DNA from: Deltaproteobacteria bacterium | Lineage (GTDB): Bacteria > Campylobacterota_A > Desulfurellia > JAGGSF01 | NCBI GenBank assembly: GCA_021159235.1 | Contig: JAGGSF010000099.1 | Span: 1 to 24,761, forward strand | Length of the DNA: 24,761 nucleotides | Direction of reading: 5' to 3' | Part shown: piece by piece, positions 14,837 to 22,952 of the stretch | Layout: each line of letters starts with the position of its first letter | Numbering within the stretch: position 1 is the first letter of the stretch | Made by a program: the position numbers and the translations under genes | Notes under the pieces: generated by a model | Seen by the model: the letters and a program-made list of their open reading frames with translations, nothing else | What the model was told of the DNA's origin: nothing | Databases searched by the model: none

Positions 14837-14864
14837 TTGACAAGAGAATGAACCATGATATATT
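14837..14864 (+). promoter_or_regulatory. Promoter of trxA-trxB
   Basis: TTGACA (14837-14842), 16-nt spacer, TATATT (14859-14864). The predicted start near 14871 gives a leader of about 26 nt with GGAGG at 14886-14890, 6 nt before the trxA ATG. Confidence 0.65.
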
Positions 14865-14896
14865 AACCTTCCCGATATTAAAAGTGGAGGAAGTAA

Positions 14897-15226
14897 ATGG
14901 CAAAAGTTCAGTTAAGAAAGTCAAATTGGGAGGAGGAGGTATTAAAATCTGATATACCGGTAATGGTGGACTTCTGGGCTCCATGGTGTGCTCCATGTAA
15001 AATGGTATCACCCATCGTTTTAGAGCTTGCTGAGGAATATGAAGGCAGGATCAAAGTAGGGCAATTAAATACCGATGAAGAATCAGAAATTGCTATAGAA
15101 TACGGCATAATGTCTATTCCTACCCTTATGTTTTTTAAGAGAGGAGAGGTAATAGATCAAGTCATAGGGGCAGTTCCCAAAGAATATATAGTCCAGAAAA
15201 TAGAGGAAGTTTTAAAGCATGATTGA
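14897..15226 (+). CDS. trxA: Thioredoxin
   Basis: A 109-residue cytoplasmic thioredoxin that reduces protein disulfides. The active site is WCAPC (C31, C34) in FWAPWCAPCKMVSP, a common variant of WCGPC. The cis-proline loop MSIPTLMFFKRG and the C-terminal GAVPKEYIVQKIEE are present. There is no signal peptide. It is followed directly by trxB with an 8-nt overlap, so the electron donor and acceptor are made together. Confidence 0.97.
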   Translation: MAKVQLRKSNWEEEVLKSDIPVMVDFWAPWCAPCKMVSPIVLELAEEYEGRIKVGQLNTDEESEIAIEYGIMSIPTLMFFKRGEVIDQVIGAVPKEYIVQKIEEVLKHD

Positions 15227-16139
15227 TATTGCCATTGTTGGGGGCGGCCCGGCAGCGTATACAGCTGCAATATTTGCTGGACGAGCAGGGTTAAACACCA
15301 TTGTATATGAAAGCGAGTTAATAGCAGGAAAAATCACATCCATTCCTCAAATAGAAAATTATCCTGGTTTTCCCGAGGGAATCAGCGGTGAAGAACTTTC
15401 CGATAGATTACATAAGCAAGCAGAAAAATTTGGGGTGGATACTGTTTACAATGAGGTTAAAGAAATAAGGCTTAATGGAAAATATAAAGAGATCTTGATC
15501 GATTCAGGAGAAACGATAAAAGCAAAAGCCGTGATATTGGCTATGGGTGAGACGGCACGAAAACTTGGTTGTCCAGGAGAAGGTAAGTTTTTAGGAAAAG
15601 GTGTTTCTTATTGTGCCATTTGTGATGGAGCATTTTTCAAGGGTAAAAATGTTGCGGTTATAGGTGGTGGAGATGCCGCCTTATCCAGCGCTCTCTATCT
15701 CTGCCGTTTAGTAAAGAAGCTATACCTTATTCATCGGCGTAATGATTTAAGGGCAATAAAAATATTACAAGATAAATTAAAACAACAATGCGAGAAGGGA
15801 GAGCTTGTTCTGAATCATGAGGTAAAGGAAATTCAAGGGAAAAAATTCGTCAATGGAATACTCGTGCAGAACAAAGAAACAGAGGAAGTAAACAGGATAG
15901 ATGTGGATGGAGTTTTCATCTATATAGGGAGTGAGCCCAATACGAAAATCGTACGGGAAATTGTAAAGGTAGATGAACAAGGATATATCGTTACCAACGA
16001 GAAGATGGAAACCTCCTGCCCTGGCATCTATGCTGCAGGAGATGTGAGAAAAAAGGATTTAAGACAGCTTATTACTGCAGCAGCAGATGGAGCTATCGCT
16101 GCATTTCAAGCGCGTCGGTATATTGAAATGTATTACTGA
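15219..16139 (+). CDS. trxB: Thioredoxin reductase
   Basis: A 306-residue FAD-dependent reductase that passes electrons from NAD(P)H to thioredoxin. The FAD-binding motif is GGGPAAYTAAIFAGRAG (8-24), with Ala where the third Gly is usual. The redox pair is C132-x2-C135 in SYCAICDGAFF. The nucleotide domain has GGGDAALSSALYL, then IHRRNDLRA (171-179) whose HRR fits NADPH preference. The C-terminal GIYAAGDVRKKDLRQLITAAADG FAD segment is complete. The usual GGQ of the FAD loop reads AGK here. Stop and opposing SecB-like stop are 1 nt apart. Confidence 0.96.
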   Translation: MIDIAIVGGGPAAYTAAIFAGRAGLNTIVYESELIAGKITSIPQIENYPGFPEGISGEELSDRLHKQAEKFGVDTVYNEVKEIRLNGKYKEILIDSGETIKAKAVILAMGETARKLGCPGEGKFLGKGVSYCAICDGAFFKGKNVAVIGGGDAALSSALYLCRLVKKLYLIHRRNDLRAIKILQDKLKQQCEKGELVLNHEVKEIQGKKFVNGILVQNKETEEVNRIDVDGVFIYIGSEPNTKIVREIVKVDEQGYIVTNEKMETSCPGIYAAGDVRKKDLRQLITAAADGAIAAFQARRYIEMYY

Positions 16140-16140
16140 T

Positions 16141-16626
16141 TTATTGATTTTTTTTCTGAGCTTGCAAATTTTCCTGAATTCTCGATGGATTGAACTGTAT
16201 GGGTGGAACGATCACTGGAGATAAACCCATACGCAGAAAAGCATTTTGAACAATTTCTCTGAAGTATGGCCAGCTATCTATAAGTACAGTAGACTGGGAA
16301 AAGATATCAAATATCTCATCATCTATAGGGGTGCCTGTTTTAAAATCAAGAACAAAAGTGGGATTCACATAACAGAAGGTATCGTCCGGGTTATCCTTGC
16401 TGGCCACCTTTAAACTGAATTCCTGAAATACCCTTATGGTGCTGTCGTCCAATACCTGATAGTATGCATTTCTGTCAATGTATATCTTCTGGGTTTCTGG
16501 GGAGATGTTTATCTTTTCATCGTCAAAACCTGTTTCCAATTTCAACAGGCGAATACTACGAAACTCAATGCTTGAATTGAACTCATTGTACCTTTCTTCT
16601 AAATCTTTTTCCATATCTTCCTCCAT
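16141..16626 (-). CDS. SecB-like export chaperone
   Basis: A 161-residue acidic cytoplasmic protein of the SecB family. The family signature is in the C-terminal part: WPYFREIVQNAFLRMGLSPVIVPPIQF matches the conserved 'R-ExI...-R-GFPPxxLPPxxF' region of SecB, preceded by beta-strands such as TFCYVNPTFVLDF. SecB holds unfolded precursors for SecA; divergent SecB-like proteins also serve toxin-antitoxin systems, but no such pair is adjacent. The ATG at 16626 has GAGGAAG 7 nt upstream; a second in-frame ATG follows at 16614, also with GGAGGAAG. It lies 57 nt downstream of the ClC gene and has its own promoter. Confidence 0.8.
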   Translation of the reverse strand: MEEDMEKDLEERYNEFNSSIEFRSIRLLKLETGFDDEKINISPETQKIYIDRNAYYQVLDDSTIRVFQEFSLKVASKDNPDDTFCYVNPTFVLDFKTGTPIDDEIFDIFSQSTVLIDSWPYFREIVQNAFLRMGLSPVIVPPIQFNPSRIQENLQAQKKNQ

Positions 16627-16658
16627 ATTAAATCTTCCTCACACCAGTTTCTAAAACC

Positions 16659-16687
16659 TTTATAACAGAGTTTCAGTTACAATTCAA
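16659..16687 (-). promoter_or_regulatory. Promoter of the SecB-like gene
   Basis: Minus strand TTGAAT (16687-16682), 17-nt spacer, TATAAA (16664-16659). The -35 box overlaps the ClC stop codon. The predicted start near 16652 leaves a leader of about 26 nt containing GAGGAAG. Confidence 0.55.
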
Positions 16688-18474
16688 CTCCCAATCTCCT
16701 CCACTATTTCATTGTATATTCTCGTTATATCCTTTCTTCTAACAATTCCAATAATTTTCGTTTTATCTTTCTCATCCACCACAGGTAGCGTGTTTACTTC
16801 TTTAAAACCAATCTTGTGCAACGCATCGTGTAGTGATTCGTTGGGGGTTATACTTATCACATTGAGGTTTGCTACATCTTCTGCCACCAGCATTTTACTG
16901 ACCTCGGGTGAATCCAGGACAGCTTTTATATCGTGCAAGGTTACAATTCCTGTCAGCTTACCTTCCGTGTTTACCACGGGAATATCATCCAATTTTTCTG
17001 AAGAGAGAATGGAGAATATATCCCTTAGCGGGGTGGACTCAGAAATGATTTTGAACTCTTTCTTCATTATATCTTTTATTTTTATACTTTGTAGTGCATG
17101 TCTTAAAAATTCATAACGGTGAGCAGGTGAATATCCCCTGTTTTCCATTTGTTTTTCATAAATTGTCCATTTTCGGCTGATAAAGTAACTGATTGCCGAA
17201 ACCCACATGGCGGGGACAATCAAATCATAGTTTCCCGTCATCTCAGCAACCATAATGATGGTAGAAAGAGGCGCATTTGCCGCAGCACTGAAGAATCCTG
17301 CCATTCCCACTAAAACAAATGCACCGGGTTGTTGGACAAAAGTGGGCAAGATATAGTGGAAAAAGCCTCCCACTGCGCCACCCAATGTGCCACCAATAAC
17401 CATCGATGGACCGAATACACCCGCCGAACCCCCGCTGGATATGGTAAAAGCAGTGGCGAAGATTTTCAGAAAAGCGATGAGAAACAGTGTGGTGAATGCT
17501 ATCTTACCCCACATTGCCAGCTGTAGGGTGCCATATCCCATGGATATTGCCTGTGGCATGAAGACTCCAATAATCCCCACAAAAAAACCACCTATAGCAG
17601 GCTTGAGGTGTGGTTTGATATGTATTCTGTGGAATATATCCCTTATTCCATAGAATACCTTTACATAAATGTAGGAAAACAAAGAAACAATTACAGCAAG
17701 TGTGGTATATGGTATGAGTTCTAATGGATTGGTAAATTTAAAGGCAGCTGTTGAAAATAAAGGTAACCATCCAAATTTCGCCGCAAAGATAGAATATGCA
17801 ACAATAGAGGCAATAAAAGCAGACAGAAGCACTTCACTTTCTATCTCCAGTTCTCTGTATAGAACCTCTCCTGCAAATACTGCTCCAGCCATTGGTGAGC
17901 GAAAAATAGCACCAATACCTGCTCCCATACCGGCAGCCAGAAGTATTCTTCTATCTCTCTCAGACAATTTAAGCTTCCTTGCTAAAAATGAACCAAAGCC
18001 TGCACCAATTTGCGCGATGGGACCTTCTCTTCCTCCCGAACCACCCGTTCCCAGGGTGATAGCAGATGCAATCATCTTTATAAAGGGCACAACGGGTCTT
18101 ATTATTCCTCTCTTTTGATGATAGGCTTCTATTGCAGCATCTGTTCCATGCCCTTCTGCTTCAGGAGCAAAGGTATATACAATAAAACCAGACAAAAGTC
18201 CTCCACATGTCGTAACCAGAATAAGTAAAACCGGATTAAAAGTTTTATGCATTTCTCCAAATATCAGGGGTTCGCCTGCTGGAGAAGAAATGCTGTAACC
18301 CGCTACATTTCCTAAAACATAAGTGTAAAAAAAGTGAATTAAAATAAGAAATACTATAGCTCCCAATCCCGCTATGATGCCTACGATAACACTGTAGATG
18401 AGAACCTTGCCAGTGGATATTAGTTCTGCCCCTTTATAACTACGCCATAATTTTGATTTAAATGTAATTTTCAT
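16684..18474 (-). CDS. ClC-family chloride channel/antiporter with two CBS domains
   Basis: A 596-residue inner-membrane anion transporter. The ClC core spans about 20-435, with many hydrophobic helices, GTGGSGGREGPI (142-153) carrying the gating glutamate E150, GSAGVFGPSMVIGG (349-362) and FFSAAANAPLSTIIMVAEMTG (394-414). Two CBS domains follow at about 463-520 and 530-590 and may bind adenine nucleotides. The first anion-binding motif, GSGIPE in E. coli ClcA, reads GHGTDA (108-113). The position of the internal proton glutamate aligns by eye with Val204 in AGEVLY, as in channel-type ClCs. The ATG overlaps the glmS stop by 4 nt (ATGA), so it is part of the glmU-glmS operon. Confidence 0.92.
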   Translation of the reverse strand: MKITFKSKLWRSYKGAELISTGKVLIYSVIVGIIAGLGAIVFLILIHFFYTYVLGNVAGYSISSPAGEPLIFGEMHKTFNPVLLILVTTCGGLLSGFIVYTFAPEAEGHGTDAAIEAYHQKRGIIRPVVPFIKMIASAITLGTGGSGGREGPIAQIGAGFGSFLARKLKLSERDRRILLAAGMGAGIGAIFRSPMAGAVFAGEVLYRELEIESEVLLSAFIASIVAYSIFAAKFGWLPLFSTAAFKFTNPLELIPYTTLAVIVSLFSYIYVKVFYGIRDIFHRIHIKPHLKPAIGGFFVGIIGVFMPQAISMGYGTLQLAMWGKIAFTTLFLIAFLKIFATAFTISSGGSAGVFGPSMVIGGTLGGAVGGFFHYILPTFVQQPGAFVLVGMAGFFSAAANAPLSTIIMVAEMTGNYDLIVPAMWVSAISYFISRKWTIYEKQMENRGYSPAHRYEFLRHALQSIKIKDIMKKEFKIISESTPLRDIFSILSSEKLDDIPVVNTEGKLTGIVTLHDIKAVLDSPEVSKMLVAEDVANLNVISITPNESLHDALHKIGFKEVNTLPVVDEKDKTKIIGIVRRKDITRIYNEIVEEIGS

Positions 18475-20285
18475 TCAACGGTTACACTTTTCGCTAAATT
18501 TCTGGGGTGGTCTACATCATATCCCAGATAGTTTGCAATGCTGTATGCGAAGAGCTGCAGTGGAACGATGTATAAGAATGGCGAAAATATAAGATCTGTT
18601 GAGGGAGTTGTAAGAACGAGACCGGCATCTTCTATCTTTTCATATTTATCTGTTGCAACGGCAATAATCTCACCTTTTCTACTACTCACTTCTTTTATGT
18701 TGGATAATGTTTTGTTTAGTAATAAGGGAGAAGGAGGAATAAGGAAAACAGAGGGAGTAGTCTTATCAATAAGGGCAATGGGTCCATGCTTCATTTCGCC
18801 TGCTGCATATCCTTCGGCATGAAGGTAAGAGATTTCCTTTAGTTTTAATGCACCTTCCAGAGCTATGGGGTACAGAATGCCTCTGCCTAAGTATAGATAG
18901 TTTTTAAATTGAGAATAATATGGTGCAATATTCTGCACTTTTTGCAGGTTTATCTCAAATGTCTCGTTGATCTTGTCAGGAATCTTTAGAAGTTCTTCTG
19001 TATAATCCTTTAGTTGTTGATTATTTAATGTTCTTTTAGTTCTTGACAGAAAAAGAGTGAACAAATACAGAATTGCCAGTTGTGAAACAAAAGCCTTGGT
19101 AGAGGCAACACTGATTTCTGGACCGGCATGGGTGTAAAGGACATAATCAGACATTCTTGCAATACTGCTTCCCTGAACATTAACTATGGATAATGTAGGA
19201 ATATTCTGTGATTTTGCATAACTCATGGATTCCAGAGTATCCGCAGTCTCACCTGATTGAGAGATGACGATAAACAATGTGTTCCTATCTAAGAGTATAT
19301 TTTCATACCTAAACTCAGAGGCAACTTCCGCTGTCGCAGGAATATGCGCTACATTTTGCAAGATATATCTACCTACTAAGGCAGCATAATAAGAGGTGCC
19401 ACAGGCAACAAGCACAACCTTATTTATGTTGTTAATAAATTTACCATTCCATTTTAGCTCCTCTTCCAGCGAGATGTTATCATCAATTCTTCCCAGCAGC
19501 GTGTTTCTTACTGCATCACCTTCTTCTGCAATCTCTTTCAGCATAAAGTGTTTGTAACCACCTTTCTCTGCCTGTTCTTTTGTCCAATCTACTGTGGATA
19601 TATCCTTTTTTACTTCACTTCCTCGGAAATCAAATATTCTTATGTTGTCTTCATCTATCTCTGCTATCTCCCCATCCTCAAGAAATAAAAACCTGTTTGT
19701 GTAGGGAAGAAGCGGAGCAACATCGGAGGCAATAAAATTCTCTCCATTTCCTATCCCTACAATGAGAGGACTCTTATACTTTATTCCTATGAGTTTCTTT
19801 TCTCTCCTGCATATAACCCCTACTGCGAAACTTCCATTTAGCATATGCACTGCTTTCAGGCAGGCGTTGAGCAGGTTTCCATTATAAAAATAGTTTATTA
19901 GATGAGCTATAAGTTCGCTATCGGTTTGACTTTTCCTTTTATACCCATTTTTAGCCAGAAAGGCTTCAATCTCTTTTGCATTTTCTATGATACCATTGTG
20001 CACAATGGCAACTTCTCTACTTTGATGAGGATGTGCGTTTATTTCGTTAGGTTCTCCGTGAGTTGCCCACCGTGTGTGTCCTATTCCTATATTTCCGTTT
20101 ATTGGTCTTTTGAATAGTTTATCTATCAGGTTTACTATTTTCCCCGATGCCTTTATTGTTTCTATTTTCTTATCTATTACCGATATGCCGCTGGAATCAT
20201 ACCCCCTATATTCCAGCGCTTTTAACCCCTCTATGAGTAGAGGAACGGCGTTTTTTTTGCCGATGTAGCCTACTATTCCGCACAC
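18471..20285 (-). CDS. glmS: Glutamine-fructose-6-phosphate aminotransferase (isomerizing)
   Basis: Makes glucosamine-6-phosphate from fructose-6-phosphate and glutamine, the entry to UDP-GlcNAc. The N-terminal glutaminase domain starts MCGIVGYIG with catalytic Cys2 and contains HTRWATHG (70-77) and VHNGIIEN. Two SIS domains follow, with ACGTSYYAA, SQSGETADT, ASTKAF and the EGALKLKEISYLHAEGY segment. The C-terminal DVDHPRNLAKSVTVE is intact. Length 604 is normal. The start is GTG at 20285 with GAGG 5 nt upstream, overlapping the glmU stop by 13 nt. No leader exists for a glmS ribozyme. Confidence 0.98.
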   Translation of the reverse strand: MCGIVGYIGKKNAVPLLIEGLKALEYRGYDSSGISVIDKKIETIKASGKIVNLIDKLFKRPINGNIGIGHTRWATHGEPNEINAHPHQSREVAIVHNGIIENAKEIEAFLAKNGYKRKSQTDSELIAHLINYFYNGNLLNACLKAVHMLNGSFAVGVICRREKKLIGIKYKSPLIVGIGNGENFIASDVAPLLPYTNRFLFLEDGEIAEIDEDNIRIFDFRGSEVKKDISTVDWTKEQAEKGGYKHFMLKEIAEEGDAVRNTLLGRIDDNISLEEELKWNGKFINNINKVVLVACGTSYYAALVGRYILQNVAHIPATAEVASEFRYENILLDRNTLFIVISQSGETADTLESMSYAKSQNIPTLSIVNVQGSSIARMSDYVLYTHAGPEISVASTKAFVSQLAILYLFTLFLSRTKRTLNNQQLKDYTEELLKIPDKINETFEINLQKVQNIAPYYSQFKNYLYLGRGILYPIALEGALKLKEISYLHAEGYAAGEMKHGPIALIDKTTPSVFLIPPSPLLLNKTLSNIKEVSSRKGEIIAVATDKYEKIEDAGLVLTTPSTDLIFSPFLYIVPLQLFAYSIANYLGYDVDHPRNLAKSVTVE

Positions 20286-21646
20286 TCTTTCCTCTTTCTA
20301 TATCTCTTTACCCAGTTTTCTATATTCTGTTGTGGAACTCTGGATATAGCTAAGCTATACGGAGGAACATATTTGGTTACTGTTGTTCCTGCAGCGGTAA
20401 TAGCATCATTGTCTATTTCTACCGGGGCAACGATCTCTGTATTGGAACCGATAAATACCCTATCACCGATCTTCGTCTTATTCTTCTTATATCCATCGTA
20501 GTTACAGGTAATAGTTCCTGCTCCTATATTTGTGTCTTTGCCTATCTCTGCATCTCCAATGTAGGTTAAGTGAGATGCCTTCGTATTTTCTCCCACAACC
20601 GATTTTTTTACCTCTACAAAATTACCTATTTTCACATTCTCCTTTAATACTACTTCTGGCCTTAAGTGTGAAAAAGGACCGATGGAGCATCCCTTCCCTA
20701 TATGACTCTTTTCTATTACACTGTATGGATATATACTTACTTCATCTGAGATCACGCTATCTTCTATTACTGAACCGGTATCAATAATACAATTCTGACC
20801 AACAATGGTACTTCCCCTCATACAAACCTGCGGATGGATTATACTATCTTTTCCTATTTTTACATCATAATCAATGTATGTGTTGTCAGGATCAATAATT
20901 GTTACACCTGCATTTAGTAGCTTTTCTATTATCTTAGCTTGTAACTTTTTTCTTATTAAACTCTGTTCCTTTCTTGTGTTTATCCCCAAGATTACGTCAC
21001 TGTTACTTACCAGATACGCTTCCTTTTTTTCTGCATATTCCACTATATCCGTGAGATAATACTCCTTATGTGTACTTTTTCTCACAACCTCTGTCAAAAG
21101 CTTTTGAGCACAGGAGGACTTTATCATGTAAATGCCGCTGTTCACCTCATTTATCTTAATCTCCTCTCTACTTGCCTCTTTTGCTTCTACAATCTTTTCC
21201 AATCTTCCATCTTTTCTCTTTATCCTTCCATAACCGGCAGGTTCATCTAACACCGCAGATATAAGTCCTACCTCTAAATTCCTTGATCTTACGAACTCTA
21301 TAAATCTTTCTGCATTGCATCTGTCCAAAAGGGGTGTATCTCCACCCATAACAAAGAGATATTCACAGCTCTGGGAAGAGATATTTTCCAACGCACATAA
21401 GAAAGCTGTAGCAGTGCCTGTCTGTTCTTTCTGCAATACAAAGTCTATATTCCATCCCTGAAACAGTTTCTCCATTTCACTTTTGATCTTATCGTTTACC
21501 ACCATTATTATCCTTTTCATTTTCAAGCTTTTCATTAACTCAGCAGGGTAAAATATAACGGGTTTTCCGCACAAATCGTGGAGCAATTTTGTTTTATCTG
21601 ACATCATCCTTATACTTTTACCTGCTGCCAGGATAACTCCTATCAT
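20273..21646 (-). CDS. glmU: Bifunctional GlmU: glucosamine-1-P acetyltransferase / GlcNAc-1-P uridylyltransferase
   Basis: Catalyses the last two steps to UDP-GlcNAc. The uridylyltransferase half starts MIGVILAAGKSIRMMSDKTK, a slight variant of LAAGxGxRMxSxxPK, and includes MGGDTPLL and NEVNSGIY. The C-terminal half is a left-handed beta-helix of hexapeptide repeats ending with LTYIGDAEIGKDTNIGAGT, ITCNYDGYKKNKTKIGD and FIGSNTEIVAPVEI. I set the start at 21646: AGGAGG lies 8 nt upstream and the family motif begins at once, giving 457 residues. A longer frame opening at 21679 would add 11 non-conserved residues. It overlaps glmS by 13 nt, so two of the three enzymes from fructose-6-P to UDP-GlcNAc are coupled; glmM is not in the window. 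Confidence 0.97.
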   Translation of the reverse strand: MIGVILAAGKSIRMMSDKTKLLHDLCGKPVIFYPAELMKSLKMKRIIMVVNDKIKSEMEKLFQGWNIDFVLQKEQTGTATAFLCALENISSQSCEYLFVMGGDTPLLDRCNAERFIEFVRSRNLEVGLISAVLDEPAGYGRIKRKDGRLEKIVEAKEASREEIKINEVNSGIYMIKSSCAQKLLTEVVRKSTHKEYYLTDIVEYAEKKEAYLVSNSDVILGINTRKEQSLIRKKLQAKIIEKLLNAGVTIIDPDNTYIDYDVKIGKDSIIHPQVCMRGSTIVGQNCIIDTGSVIEDSVISDEVSIYPYSVIEKSHIGKGCSIGPFSHLRPEVVLKENVKIGNFVEVKKSVVGENTKASHLTYIGDAEIGKDTNIGAGTITCNYDGYKKNKTKIGDRVFIGSNTEIVAPVEIDNDAITAAGTTVTKYVPPYSLAISRVPQQNIENWVKRYRKRKECAE

Positions 21647-21737
21647 CTGCTTTTCCTCCTTCTTTAAACAGCATGCCAAATTTTATATCTTTCTTCAACC
21701 CTTTTCTTTTTATATGCTTTTTGCTATTTTTTTTAAG

Positions 21738-22952
21738 ATGCCACACATATTATTATATAAACAATCTTTATCGGATTTACTTTCACGTCTTAAACCCAGA
21801 GAAGAAGGGGTAGGAGAATGTGTTATTCAATACCTGGGTGCGTTCTTATCTGGTAGTGAGGTTTTGATTCCCACCAATATTGTTACCAAAACAGGCTGCA
21901 TGAGGTTTGCCATAAAGGTTCTGCAAAAGGGTGAAAATACAATGGTAAAGATAGGAACAGGAATAAAAGTGGAATCAAATTATTTAATAAAGGAGGCGAT
22001 TAAAAGAATTGGGCTTTTAACAGGTGGTCGCATAGTATGGAGCAATTTGAACATTAACAAAAAGGTGGATTACTTCTTCGACTATTCTAAACGATTTGAG
22101 GTAAACATAGATATCTTTGAAAATGTCCGTGGTATATTTAAGAACGAAAATCCATTGAATGTGGAAATAGGTTTCGGAAATGGTGAGTTTCTCCTATATC
22201 AGGCACAGAAGAAAAAAAACGAAAATTTCATCGGTTTTGAAGTAGAAAGCAAGAATTTCTCTCTGGTAAAGAAAAAATTACACGATTTAAACTTAGATAA
22301 TGTGAAGATCATGCGATGTGATGGTACTTTCGCTATGGATGTTTTGTTTGAAGATGAGAGTATAAAAAATATTTTTCTTTATTTTCCATCTCCCTGGTTT
22401 AAAGAGAAAAATATTAAGCATGCGGTGGTAAATAAAGATTTTGTTGATTTAATCTCTCATAAGCTGGTAAAAGGCGGTTCATTTGAACTTGTTACTGATA
22501 ACTATCCTTACTTGGCTTACAGTATTGAGCTTTTTGACAAAAGCGGTTTTTTTCTAAGAAAGGAAGTGGATATAAATCCTGAAAGAGAGGTTACTACCTA
22601 TTTTGAAAGAAGATGGAGAAGAAAGGGAAGAACAATATACGGTATAAAATGTTTTAAGATAAAAAGGCAGAATAAAGAAAGAAAGCCGCTTTATAAAAGG
22701 ATAGATTTTCCCATCGAAACAGGCATACCTCAAAAGTGTTCAATAAAAAGGGGAGAGGCAATCTTGCGTATTCTCAATGTGTATAGTAGTTTGTATTCTT
22801 CAGACCTCTTTATGGAAGCTATTGTGGGAGAAATAAAATATCCACAGCATGCATACTTTCACCTAAAAAAAGAAAAAGGTCACTTTCTTCTTTATCCTTT
22901 TACCTCTATTATCCCTACAGAGGGCGTGGAGAATAGTTTAATGTATATCTGA
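21738..22952 (+). CDS. trmB: tRNA (guanine-N7)-methyltransferase, extended form
   Basis: Methylates G46 in the tRNA variable loop using S-adenosylmethionine. The core (about 138-310) has the SAM motif VEIGFGNGEFLLYQA (142-156), GFEVESKN, the TrmB signature FPSPWFKEKNIKHAVVNKDF (216-235), ELVTDNYPY with T253-D254, and TTYFERRWRRKGRTIYGIKCFK. At 404 residues it is nearly twice the usual 210-230, with about 135 residues before and 95 after the core. Long TrmB proteins of this kind are known in Campylobacterota, so this is an established variant. I prefer the ATG at 21738 (MPHILLY) over 21714. Neither has a Shine-Dalgarno, and an extended -10 (TGCTATTTT, 21722-21730) ends 7 nt before 21738. Its tail overlaps metG by 15 nt. 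Confidence 0.9.
   Translation: MPHILLYKQSLSDLLSRLKPREEGVGECVIQYLGAFLSGSEVLIPTNIVTKTGCMRFAIKVLQKGENTMVKIGTGIKVESNYLIKEAIKRIGLLTGGRIVWSNLNINKKVDYFFDYSKRFEVNIDIFENVRGIFKNENPLNVEIGFGNGEFLLYQAQKKKNENFIGFEVESKNFSLVKKKLHDLNLDNVKIMRCDGTFAMDVLFEDESIKNIFLYFPSPWFKEKNIKHAVVNKDFVDLISHKLVKGGSFELVTDNYPYLAYSIELFDKSGFFLRKEVDINPEREVTTYFERRWRRKGRTIYGIKCFKIKRQNKERKPLYKRIDFPIETGIPQKCSIKRGEAILRILNVYSSLYSSDLFMEAIVGEIKYPQHAYFHLKKEKGHFLLYPFTSIIPTEGVENSLMYI

Noticed and set aside
16141-16626. SecB-like protein as a toxin-antitoxin chaperone
   Set aside because: No small toxin/antitoxin pair is adjacent; neighbours are trxB and a ClC transporter.
20273-20285. glmS ribozyme upstream of glmS
   Set aside because: glmS overlaps the end of glmU, so no untranslated leader exists to hold a ribozyme.
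21647-21679. An 11-residue longer start for GlmU (MACCLKKEEKQ)
   Set aside because: The AGGAGG site lies inside this extension, 8 nt before the ATG at 21646, and the conserved motif starts at that ATG.
21647-21713. Promoter for glmU on the minus strand
   Set aside because: TTGAAG and TATAAA elements are present but not at a workable spacing; no pair was convincing enough to list.
21727-21734. Eight-T run as a phase-variation tract at trmB (similar runs at about 16149 in the SecB-like gene and 20250 in glmS)
   Set aside because: Such runs are expected by chance in AT-rich Lys/Phe codons, and the trmB run lies before the preferred start.
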